Part shown: positions 7,988 to 16,029 of the stretch, in pieces | Layout of the letters: each line of letters begins with the position of its first letter | Position numbering within the stretch: position 1 is the first letter of the stretch | Origin: Halovulum sp039190275 | GTDB lineage: Bacteria > Pseudomonadota > Alphaproteobacteria > Rhodobacterales > Rhodobacteraceae | NCBI GenBank assembly: GCA_039190275.1 | Contig: JBCCYF010000008.1 | Coordinates: 1 to 64,000 of the forward strand | Direction of reading: 5' to 3' | Length of the DNA: 64,000 nt | The notes under the pieces: model-generated | Database searches by the model: none | The model's input: the letters and a program-made list of their open reading frames with translations, nothing else | What the model was told of the DNA's origin: nothing | Translations under genes and position numbers: made by a program

Positions 7988-9550
7988 ATGACAGACCAAA
8001 TCCACGACAGATTGCTGATCATCGACTTTGGCAGTCAGGTGACACAGTTGATTGCCCGCCGTCTGCGTGAGTTAAGCGTCTATTGCGAAATCCACCCCTA
8101 CCAGCGTGTCACGCAGGCGTTTCTAAACAGCTTCGACCCCAAGGCGATCATCCTTTCCGGAGGTCCATGCAGCGTTCTGGACGATGATGCACCCCGCCCC
8201 CCCTCCTGGGTATTCTCAAGCGGGCTGCCGGTACTTGGCATCTGCTATGGGCAGCAGGTGATGATGGATATGCTGGGCGGCACCGTTGAGCGCGGCGCAG
8301 GTACAGCCGAATTCGGGCGGGCGTATGTTTCAGCGTCGGACAAGGACCTCCCGCTTCTTGAGGGGTGGTTCGAAGACGGCCGTGAACAGGTCTGGATGTC
8401 GCACGGCGACCATGTGAGTCGAATTGCGCCGGGGTTCGAGGTCTTTGGCACCTCGCCCAGCGCGCCCTTTGCGATCACGGCCGATCCGTCGCGGCAGTTC
8501 TTCGGGGTTCAGTTTCATCCGGAAGTCCACCACACCCCGAACGGCTGGAAGCTCTACGAGAATTTCATACGCCTCGCCGGGTTCCGCCGGGACTGGACCA
8601 TGGGCGCCTACCGCGAGGAGGCTATCGCGAAAATTCGCGCGCAAGTGGGTGATGGCAAGGTCATCTGCGCGTTGTCCGGCGGTGTCGACAGCTCCGTCGC
8701 GGCCGTATTGATCCACGAGGCCATCGGCGACCAACTCACTTGCGTCTTTGTCGACCACGGGCTGATGCGCAAGGATGAGGCGGCCGAAGTTACAAAGATG
8801 TTTCGGACCCATTACAATCTGCCGCTGATCCATGCCGATGAGTCTGAACTGTTCCTGAGCGCCCTGGACGGCGTTGATGACCCTGAACAGAAGCGCAAGA
8901 CAATCGGAAAGCTGTTCATCGAGGTGTTTGAAAGGCACGCCGCCGACATAGGCGGCGCGGAATTTCTGGCTCAGGGCACGCTGTATCCGGATGTGATCGA
9001 AAGTGTCAGTTTTTCCGGCGGCCCTTCAGAGACGATCAAGTCGCATCACAATGTCGGCGGCCTGCCCGAGCGTATGAATATGCAGCTTGTTGAACCGCTG
9101 CGCGAACTGTTCAAGGACGAGGTTCGCGCCCTGGGCCGTGAACTGGGCCTGCCCGATCACTTTATCGGTCGGCATCCCTTTCCGGGTCCCGGCCTGGCCA
9201 TTCGCTGCCCCGGAGAGATCACCCGAACAAAGCTTGATATCCTGCGCGCAGCGGACGCCGTCTATATTGACCAGATTCGCAAGCATGGGCTTTATGATGA
9301 GATTTGGCAGGCCTTTGCCGCCATCCTGCCGGTGAAAACGGTGGGGGTAATGGGCGACGGGCGCACATATGACTTTGCCTGCGCCCTGCGCGCCGTCACC
9401 TCGGTCGATGGAATGACCGCCGACTTCTACCCCTTCAGCCATGAATTCCTGGGCGAGACCGCAACGCGCATCATCAACGAAGTGCCGGGAATCAATCGGG
9501 TTACCTATGACATCACCTCAAAACCGCCCGGAACCATCGAGTGGGAGTAG
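7988..9550 (+). CDS. guaA: GMP synthase (glutamine-hydrolysing)
   Basis: Converts XMP to GMP using ATP and glutamine. 520 residues with both domains. The class I glutamine amidotransferase has GICYGQQ with Cys86 and QFHPEVHHT. The ATP pyrophosphatase has the PP-loop ALSGGVDSSVAA. The dimerisation domain has HPFPGPGLAIR and ends in PPGTIEWE, the canonical C-terminus. The start is ATG 7988 with GGAGG directly upstream; the ORF can be read 12 codons further back but without support. It is divergent from the MttB-family gene. The partner guaB lies 17 kb away on the other strand. Confidence 0.97.
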   Translation: MTDQIHDRLLIIDFGSQVTQLIARRLRELSVYCEIHPYQRVTQAFLNSFDPKAIILSGGPCSVLDDDAPRPPSWVFSSGLPVLGICYGQQVMMDMLGGTVERGAGTAEFGRAYVSASDKDLPLLEGWFEDGREQVWMSHGDHVSRIAPGFEVFGTSPSAPFAITADPSRQFFGVQFHPEVHHTPNGWKLYENFIRLAGFRRDWTMGAYREEAIAKIRAQVGDGKVICALSGGVDSSVAAVLIHEAIGDQLTCVFVDHGLMRKDEAAEVTKMFRTHYNLPLIHADESELFLSALDGVDDPEQKRKTIGKLFIEVFERHAADIGGAEFLAQGTLYPDVIESVSFSGGPSETIKSHHNVGGLPERMNMQLVEPLRELFKDEVRALGRELGLPDHFIGRHPFPGPGLAIRCPGEITRTKLDILRAADAVYIDQIRKHGLYDEIWQAFAAILPVKTVGVMGDGRTYDFACALRAVTSVDGMTADFYPFSHEFLGETATRIINEVPGINRVTYDITSKPPGTIEWE

Positions 9551-9921
9551 GGATGTCTGTGAGGTCTTGTCTCACTGATCGCCCCTGGATACCCGGCATC
9601 GATAGTCAGCGGAGCCGGTGGTCGGGGCGCTTTTGCGCAGTCGTCCTGCGACCGGGGCTACCTCAAGGTGCGGGGCTCATGCGCGGGGTCCCCTTCTAAA
9701 CAGAGAAAGCACCAAAGGGATGTACCCAAGCCTCCCGGGATCCTGGGACATGGATCGGTGATGCACCCAAATCCGAGCGGCCGCGTCCAGAAAGACAGAC
9801 AGCTGGGCGCTGAGCGGCTTCATCCTTTGGCCATGGTGGGACACAGTGAAGCGGTCGACGCCGCGCTATCACGGAAAAAGAGGGGTGGTCGTTTCCGCGC
9901 GCCTGAGTAAAACTCCGCGAT
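9551..9921. other. gene-free region between guaA and mrpA with stem-loops
   Basis: No convincing gene in 371 bases. Short ORFs on both strands (80 and 86 codons) show no recognisable protein. The first 110 bases are rich in potential stems: GTGAG/CTCAC (9559-9575), CGCCCC pairing with GGGGCG (9580-9585 and 9624-9629) around a nested CCGGC/GCCGG, GCGC-TTTT-GCGC (9627-9638), and GTCG/CGAC (9640-9652). This could be a guaA 3' end, the mrp leader, or a small RNA. I see none of the signatures of SRP RNA, RNase P RNA or tmRNA. Confidence 0.4.
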
Positions 9922-12792
9922 ATGTCATTGTTTCTGATCGTCGCCCTTCCGTTCATTGGTGCGCTCCTGCCCGGTCTGATGATCCAGGCCGGACGGCACG
10001 CCTGTTACATGGCAACCCTGCTTGTGACTGCGGTCGCCTCAATCGGCCTGGTGTCTCATGCTCCGGCGGTTTTTCGGGGCGAGACGGTTGTGGCGCGGTT
10101 GAATTGGCTGCCCGAATTGGGTCTGAACGTGAACCTGTTTCTGGACCCGCTTGGACTGATGTTCGCGGGCCTGATCCTGGGCATTGGCTTGCTGATCATA
10201 ACCTACGCCCGCTTCTACCTTTCGCGCACCGACAATATGGGCGAGTTCTTTACCTATCTGCTGTTGTTCCAGGGGGCGATGGTCGGCATCGTTCTATCCG
10301 ACAACATTCTGATGCTATTGGTGTTTTGGGAGCTTACATCGCTCTCGTCATTCTTGCTGATCGGCTACTGGAAGCATTTGCCAGCGGGGCGCCAGGGTGC
10401 GCGCATGGCGCTTGCCGTTACCGGCATGGGCGGGCTGGCCATGATCGGGGGCATGCTGATCCTGGGTCAGATCGCGGGCAGCTATGATCTGAGCGTGATC
10501 CTGACCAAAGGCGAGGAAATACAGGCGTCGCCGCTATATCTGCCCGCGTTGATCCTGATCCTGATCGGGTGTTTTACCAAGTCGGCGCAGTTTCCATTTC
10601 ACTTCTGGTTGCCGCATGCGATGGCCGCACCGACGCCCGTGTCGGCCTATCTGCACAGCGCGACAATGGTCAAAGCCGGATTGTTCCTGATGGCGCGGAT
10701 GTGGCCGGCGTTGTCTGGAACGGAGGTCTGGACATACATCGTCTGCACAGCCGGGCTGGCCACCATGGTCATCGGAGCGCTGATTGCAATCTTTAAGGAT
10801 GATCTGAAGGCGCTTTTGGCCTTCTCGACCGTGTCGCATCTGGGGCTGATCACATTCCTATTGGGAACCGGGACCGCCTTTGGCGCAATGGCGGCGGTAT
10901 TCCACATTCTGAACCATGCCAGCTTCAAGGCCGCCCTGTTCATGGCTGCGGGGATTGTGGACCACGGGGTTCACACCCGCGACATCCGGCAGCTTGGCGG
11001 GTTGCGGCGCCTGATGCCGATCACATTTACGATTGTGCTGTTGGCCGGGCTTTCCATGGCCGGAATCCCGCTTCTCAACGGCTTTCTTTCGAAGGAAATG
11101 ATGCTTGAGGAGGCCTATCACACCACGCTCTATGGATCGCCGATCCTGGTCGCGGTCGTCGCGACCGTGGGGGCATTGTTTTCGGCCACCTACTCTTTCC
11201 GGCTGATATCACACACCTTTTTGGGGTCTGAACGCCATGATTACCCGGCCACACCGCATGACCCCGCGCCGGGGCTCTGGATTTCACCGGCACTGCTGAT
11301 CATACCGGTGGTGGTCATTGGCGTGTCCCCGCATCTGGCAGAACCGTTTGTGCGTCTGGTGACATCAGCCGTTATCGGCGGAACGGCCGAGATGCCGGAC
11401 GCCCACCTCAAGATCTGGCATGGGTTGGTGCCTGCGTTGTGGATGTCGATCATAGCGGTGATCGGCGGCGCGCTGCTGCTGGCGGCCTATCCACCGCTTT
11501 CCCGCGTATGGGAGGCAGCCCCCCGGCCAGAGGCGAAAACGATCTTTGATGCGTTGATCTCGGTATTCGTCTTTGCCGCGGGCGGGGTGGCACGTGGTCT
11601 GCACAATGGCGCCTTTACCCGCTATGCCGCGATTATGATTGTGACGGTACTTGTGCTGGCCAGCCATGCTTGGCTGACCGGATCACATGGCGGGTACACG
11701 CGCGAAATGCTGCCGGTGACCTTTATCGCCGTAGCAGCTTGGCTGATGCTTATGTCGGCCGCGGGCTTTCTGGTGGCAGTGCACCGTAACCGGCTGGCGG
11801 TTCTCATCCTTATGGGAATAATCGGGCTTATGGTGTCGGTCGGGTTCAATTACTTCTCGGCCCCTGATTTGGCACTGACGCAAATCTCGGTTGAGGTCGT
11901 CACCATCGTGCTGCTGCTGCTAGCGCTGAACTTTCTGCCCGACCGAAGCCCGGTGGAATCGGGTGCCATCCGGCGGACTCGCGACGCGGTAATCGCCATT
12001 TCGGGCGGTGTCGGTGCGGCGGCGCTGATCTACAGCATCCTCATGTCCGGGTTTCCGCTGCCGTCGATATCTGAGTACCACCTTGCCAATTCATACAAAG
12101 GCGGCGGCGGTGATAACGTGGTCAACGTTATTCTGGTCGATTTCCGCGGCTTTGACACCTATGGCGAAATCATCGTCCTGGGGATCGCGGCACTGGTGAT
12201 TTACGCGCTGACCGAGACACTGTTGTCCGGCCCGGTACGGGCTAGACTGCTGAACCGCCCGCATGAAGCCGAGCAAGCAGGCGACGCCCATCCGTTGATG
12301 ATGGTCGTTATGACGCGGGTCATGATGCCGATTGTGTTGATGGTGGCCGTCTATATCTTCCTGCGCGGCCACAATGATCCCGGCGGCGGCTTTGTCTCGG
12401 GTCTGGTCGCTGCCATTGCCGTGCTGATCCAATACATGGCAAGCGGATACGCCTGGGCCGACAGCCGCCAGCGGTATCCGTACCATGGGATCATCGGTGC
12501 CGGTGTTCTGGTGGCGGGGTTGACCGGAATCGGGGCCTGGTTCTTGGGCGCGCCGTTTCTTACGTCCGCCTTCGGATACGTCCGCATACCGCCGATGGAG
12601 GAGTTTGAGCTGGCCACCGCGATGGGGTTCGATCTGGGCGTCTTTCTTGCGGTGGTCGGGGCCGTCATGCTGTCGATGGAAAGTTTCTCGCGGCTCAGCC
12701 GTCGGGCGGGCGATCAGGTCAGCGAGTACCCGATGGACATCAATCCCTCCCGTGCCGCAAACGGCGCAACTGCAACCGAGACGGAGCGCTGA
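9922..12792 (+). CDS. mrpA: Mrp cation/proton antiporter subunit A (A-B fusion)
   Basis: 956 residues, inner membrane, many transmembrane segments. The first two thirds are the MrpA/NuoL-type proton-channel domain (LMLLVFWELTSLSSFLLIGY, KSAQFPFHFWLPHAMAAPTP, HILNHASFKAALFMAAGIVD, AGIPLLNGFLSKEMM). The last part matches MrpB (MMVVMTRVMMPIVLMVAVYI, GHNDPGGGFVSGLVAA), so A and B are fused as usual in alphaproteobacterial PhaAB-type systems. It opens a six-gene operon exchanging Na+ or K+ for protons, important for pH and salt tolerance. ATG at 9922; no clear ribosome binding site. The next gene starts one base after the stop. Confidence 0.96.
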   Translation: MSLFLIVALPFIGALLPGLMIQAGRHACYMATLLVTAVASIGLVSHAPAVFRGETVVARLNWLPELGLNVNLFLDPLGLMFAGLILGIGLLIITYARFYLSRTDNMGEFFTYLLLFQGAMVGIVLSDNILMLLVFWELTSLSSFLLIGYWKHLPAGRQGARMALAVTGMGGLAMIGGMLILGQIAGSYDLSVILTKGEEIQASPLYLPALILILIGCFTKSAQFPFHFWLPHAMAAPTPVSAYLHSATMVKAGLFLMARMWPALSGTEVWTYIVCTAGLATMVIGALIAIFKDDLKALLAFSTVSHLGLITFLLGTGTAFGAMAAVFHILNHASFKAALFMAAGIVDHGVHTRDIRQLGGLRRLMPITFTIVLLAGLSMAGIPLLNGFLSKEMMLEEAYHTTLYGSPILVAVVATVGALFSATYSFRLISHTFLGSERHDYPATPHDPAPGLWISPALLIIPVVVIGVSPHLAEPFVRLVTSAVIGGTAEMPDAHLKIWHGLVPALWMSIIAVIGGALLLAAYPPLSRVWEAAPRPEAKTIFDALISVFVFAAGGVARGLHNGAFTRYAAIMIVTVLVLASHAWLTGSHGGYTREMLPVTFIAVAAWLMLMSAAGFLVAVHRNRLAVLILMGIIGLMVSVGFNYFSAPDLALTQISVEVVTIVLLLLALNFLPDRSPVESGAIRRTRDAVIAISGGVGAAALIYSILMSGFPLPSISEYHLANSYKGGGGDNVVNVILVDFRGFDTYGEIIVLGIAALVIYALTETLLSGPVRARLLNRPHEAEQAGDAHPLMMVVMTRVMMPIVLMVAVYIFLRGHNDPGGGFVSGLVAAIAVLIQYMASGYAWADSRQRYPYHGIIGAGVLVAGLTGIGAWFLGAPFLTSAFGYVRIPPMEEFELATAMGFDLGVFLAVVGAVMLSMESFSRLSRRAGDQVSEYPMDINPSRAANGATATETER

Positions 12793-12793
12793 G

Positions 12794-13171
12794 ATGGAAC
12801 TTCTGATCGCCTCAGCCATCGGCGCCCTGACGGCCGCGGGAATTTACATGGTCCTGCGCCTGCGGACATTTCCGGTGATCATCGGCACATCGCTGCTGAG
12901 CTATGCGGTGAATGTCTTCTTGTTCGCCTCAGGACGACTTGCTGTTAATGCACCCCCGGTCCTGCAAGACGGTGTCGACGTTTACACCGATCCGCTGCCG
13001 CAGGCGCTGGTACTGACGGCAATCGTCATCTCGTTCGGGATGACGGCGGTGGTCGTGATTATCGCCCTTGGGGCCTGGCTGAGTTGCGACGACGATCTTG
13101 TCGACGCGCCGACACAAACAGCCGCGGCTGAACCCTCTGCCCCGACGCAGACACGTGAGGCCGCGCAATGA
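12794..13171 (+). CDS. mrpC: Mrp antiporter subunit C
   Basis: 125 residues, NuoK-like, with three predicted transmembrane helices (LIASAIGALTAAGIYMVL; IIGTSLLSYAVNVFLFASG; DPLPQALVLTAIVISFGMTA). The last motif is typical of MrpC and NuoK proteins. A polar Thr/Ala/Pro-rich tail follows the third helix. ATG at 12794 begins right after the mrpA stop. The 3' end overlaps mrpD by four bases (ATGA), indicating translational coupling. Confidence 0.95.
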   Translation: MELLIASAIGALTAAGIYMVLRLRTFPVIIGTSLLSYAVNVFLFASGRLAVNAPPVLQDGVDVYTDPLPQALVLTAIVISFGMTAVVVIIALGAWLSCDDDLVDAPTQTAAAEPSAPTQTREAAQ

Positions 13172-14802
13172 GCCATTGGATTGTCTTGCCGGTGGTGCTG
13201 CCTGCGCTCCTGGCCGCCGTACTTATTCTGGCAGCCCGCTATCACATGACGCTGCAGCGGGTATTCTCACTCGCGGGGGTGACGGCAACATTCGGCCTGG
13301 CTGTCGGGCTGTTCTGGCAGGCATCGGACGGAACCATTTCGGTCTATCTGCTGGGCGACTGGCAAGCACCCTTCGGCATCATTCTGGTGGCCGACCGTCT
13401 GTCGACGCTGATGCTGTTGCTGACGGCGATCCTTGCTCCGATGGTCCTGCTCTACGCCATCGGTTCGGGATGGGACGAACGCGGGCGCCACTTTCACCCG
13501 CTGTTCCAGTTTCAACTTATGGGCATCAATGGGGCTTTCCTGACCGGTGACGCATTCAATTTATTCGTGTTTTTCGAAGTTTTGCTGATCGCGTCCTACG
13601 GCCTGATGATCCATGCGGGTGGCGCCAGACGGTTGCGGGCCGGAACGCAGTATGTGGTCTATAACCTTCTGGGATCGACCCTGTTTCTGTTTGCCTTGGG
13701 AACGCTCTACGCAAAGACAGGGACACTGAACTTTGCCGATCTTGCGGTCAGGATTGCGGAACTCGACCCGGCCGACAGTGCCGGTATCCGGGTCGGGGCT
13801 GTTCTGCTGCTGCTGGTGTTCGCCATAAAAGCGGCTGTCCTGCCGCTGCACTTCTGGCTGCCTGCAAGCTATGCCGAGGCGCCCGCGCCGGTGGCGGCAC
13901 TGTTTGCAATCATGACCAAGGTGGGCGCCTACTGCATTATCCGGGTCTACACCTTGGTGTTCCCGCCGGAACTGGAGATGACCCAGGGACTGTTTGACAC
14001 TTGGCTTTTGCCGGCAGCGCTTCTGACGCTGGCCTTGGGCATGATCGGCGTTCTGGGCGCACGGCGCGTCGACAGGCTGGTGGCGTTTTCAGTGATCGGC
14101 TCGATGGGGATGCTGTTGACGGCCGTATCCGTCTTTACACCCGAAGGGGTCACCGCGGCGCTCTACTATGCGCTGCACTCAACGCTTGCGACCGCAGCGC
14201 TGTTCCTGCTGGTTGACGTCATTTGCGACCGCAGGCCCGAGGTTGGCGCGCGCCTGGTCGATGCCCCAACCATGGCAGGCAGCGGGCTGGTGGCGGGGAT
14301 GTTCTTTCTTGCGGCCATCGCCATGACCGGCCTCCCGCCGCTGTCCGGATATGTGGGCAAGCTGCTTATCCTTGATGCGGCCCGGGACACTGTGCTGATC
14401 TGGTGGATCTGGGCTGTCATCCTCACCGGCTCGCTGGTGGCTGTGGTCGGGTTCGCGCGCGCGGGGTCGCAGGTCTTCTGGCGCGCGCATGAAGTGGCTG
14501 CCGACGCGGCCCCGCCGCCCGACCCGGAACCCGAGCGGACGCCAGAGACAACGCTGCGCAGTGCGCCACCTTCGTTGAACCTGCCAATGGTTGCGATCGG
14601 CGGGCTCCTGGCCCTCCAGATCTCGCTGACTGTGGCGGCCGGGCCAATCCATCGCATTCTGGGTGCAACGGCGGCGCAACTGTTTGCACCGACCGCCTAC
14701 ATCCAGATCGTGCTGAACACGCCGGGCAAGGTGATCTCCTACAGCGGGCAGGACAGTACCGAAGTAGACGGGCATGCCGAAACGGAACAGGAGGAACACT
14801 GA
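13168..14802 (+). CDS. mrpD: Mrp antiporter subunit D
   Basis: 544 residues, NuoN/NuoM-like polytopic membrane protein, the second proton-translocating subunit. Visible: NGAFLTGDAFNLFVFFEVLL with the conserved Glu in a helix, YNLLGSTLFLFALGTLYAKTG, AIKAAVLPLHFWLPASYAEA with the conserved Lys, and ALFAIMTKVGAYCIIRVYT. A charged loop rich in Pro and Glu (DAAPPPDPEPERTPETTL) precedes the last helices, and the C-terminus is an acidic, soluble tail. Coupled to mrpC by ATGA overlap; the next gene starts two bases after its stop. Confidence 0.96.
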   Translation: MSHWIVLPVVLPALLAAVLILAARYHMTLQRVFSLAGVTATFGLAVGLFWQASDGTISVYLLGDWQAPFGIILVADRLSTLMLLLTAILAPMVLLYAIGSGWDERGRHFHPLFQFQLMGINGAFLTGDAFNLFVFFEVLLIASYGLMIHAGGARRLRAGTQYVVYNLLGSTLFLFALGTLYAKTGTLNFADLAVRIAELDPADSAGIRVGAVLLLLVFAIKAAVLPLHFWLPASYAEAPAPVAALFAIMTKVGAYCIIRVYTLVFPPELEMTQGLFDTWLLPAALLTLALGMIGVLGARRVDRLVAFSVIGSMGMLLTAVSVFTPEGVTAALYYALHSTLATAALFLLVDVICDRRPEVGARLVDAPTMAGSGLVAGMFFLAAIAMTGLPPLSGYVGKLLILDAARDTVLIWWIWAVILTGSLVAVVGFARAGSQVFWRAHEVAADAAPPPDPEPERTPETTLRSAPPSLNLPMVAIGGLLALQISLTVAAGPIHRILGATAAQLFAPTAYIQIVLNTPGKVISYSGQDSTEVDGHAETEQEEH

Positions 14803-14803
14803 C

Positions 14804-15307
14804 ATGCTGTACCGACTGCTGCACAAACTGTTCCCGCATCCGCTACTGACCGTCATTCTGGTGATCGTCTGGTGCCTGCTGGTTAACCGGCTCAGCCTTG
14901 GAACCGTGGTGTTCGGTGTGATCCTGGGGTTTCTGATCCCAATCGGTACAGCCGCCTACTGGCCTGATCGCCCCCCGGTGCCGCGACCCTGGCGGTTGAT
15001 CGTGTATGTCGGCATCGTTATCCGCGATGTCATTGTGGCAAACATCGAAGTTGCCAGGATTGTCTTGTTCAAAAGCAACGACGACATGCGCCCGAACTGG
15101 GTACCGATCCCGCTCGACCTGCGCACGCCCGAAGCGATTGCGATATTGGCCGGGACCATCACCCTCACACCCGGCACGGTCAGCGCCGATCTGTCATCGG
15201 ACGGCAAGACGCTGCTGGTTCACGCGCTCGACGCACCCGATCCGGACGCTGTGCGGGATGAGATCAAACAACGCTACGAGCGTCGGCTGAAGGAGATCTT
15301 CGAATGA
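14804..15307 (+). CDS. mrpE: Mrp antiporter subunit E
   Basis: 167 residues. The N-terminal half has two or three membrane helices (LLTVILVIVWCLLVNRLSLG, VVFGVILGFLIPIG, and RLIVYVGIVIRDVIVANIEVA). The cytoplasmic C-terminal domain carries the family signature LAGTITLTPGTVSADL and LLVHALDAPD. ATG at 14804 has AGGAGG about 9 bases upstream, inside the end of mrpD. It overlaps mrpF by four bases (ATGA). Confidence 0.95.
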   Translation: MLYRLLHKLFPHPLLTVILVIVWCLLVNRLSLGTVVFGVILGFLIPIGTAAYWPDRPPVPRPWRLIVYVGIVIRDVIVANIEVARIVLFKSNDDMRPNWVPIPLDLRTPEAIAILAGTITLTPGTVSADLSSDGKTLLVHALDAPDPDAVRDEIKQRYERRLKEIFE

Positions 15308-15573
15308 TCGATATTACTCTCTACCTCGTTCTGACTGTGGTTTCCGTCGCTCAGCTTATGGCGATGGTGCGCCTGATCATCGGTCCGAACATCGGCGATC
15401 GCATTCTGGCGCTTGATACGATGGTGATAAATGCCATCGGCATCATCATTCTGCTCGGGGTTGTTCTGGGGACACAGGTCTATTTCGAAAGTGCGATGAT
15501 CTTTGCGATGTTGGGCTTTGTCTCTTCGGTGGCGCTTGCACGTTTTGTGTTGCGCCGCGACATCATCGAGTGA
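15304..15573 (+). CDS. mrpF: Mrp antiporter subunit F
   Basis: 89 residues with three membrane helices. The family motif MVRLIIGPNIGDRILALDTM is clear, followed by AIGIIILLGVVLGTQVYFES and a final helix. Overlaps mrpE by ATGA and is followed by mrpG after a 6-base gap. Confidence 0.95.
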   Translation: MIDITLYLVLTVVSVAQLMAMVRLIIGPNIGDRILALDTMVINAIGIIILLGVVLGTQVYFESAMIFAMLGFVSSVALARFVLRRDIIE

Positions 15574-15579
15574 CCCGCC

Positions 15580-15927
15580 ATGCTGTTGTTTGACATCCTG
15601 ATTGCGGTTTTCCTGCTGATCGGCGGCATCTTCACACTTGTCGGATCTGTCGGTCTGATCAAATTGCGCGACCCGATGTCCCGGCTCCACGCACCGACCA
15701 AAGCGTCGACGCTGGGCGTTGGTGCATTGCTGGTCGCGTCGGTGATCAACGCATTCGCATATCAGACGGGATCACTGCATGAGTTGCTTGTGATCGCGTT
15801 CATATTCTTTACCGGCCCGATTACCGGAAACTTCATTGCGAAGGTGCATCTGTTTACCCGCGATGGCCAGGACGATCTGCAGGAACCACCTGATAAGATG
15901 ACCTGGGCCACATACTCCAAGAAATGA
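15580..15927 (+). CDS. mrpG: Mrp antiporter subunit G
   Basis: 115 residues, last subunit of the operon. Typical MrpG sequence: LIGGIFTLVGSVGLIKLRDP, MSRLHAPTKASTLGVGALLV and AFIFFTGPITGNFIAK. Three membrane helices with a short polar tail. The gene ends about 100 bases before the convergent glycosyltransferase gene; no strong terminator is seen between them. Confidence 0.95.
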   Translation: MLLFDILIAVFLLIGGIFTLVGSVGLIKLRDPMSRLHAPTKASTLGVGALLVASVINAFAYQTGSLHELLVIAFIFFTGPITGNFIAKVHLFTRDGQDDLQEPPDKMTWATYSKK

Positions 15928-16029
15928 CGCTGCCGCGGCAAAGGAGGAACGGCCACTGCATGGGCGATGCATATGGGCGAATTGCCGATTGAGTGACGTC
16001 CCTGCACGGATCAAGCCGGGGCCTCGCGG

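Noticed and set aside
9668..9956. Short ORFs on both strands between guaA and mrpA
   Set aside because: No ribosome binding site, no recognisable protein, and composition like non-coding GC-rich DNA; the minus-strand one overlaps the mrpA start.
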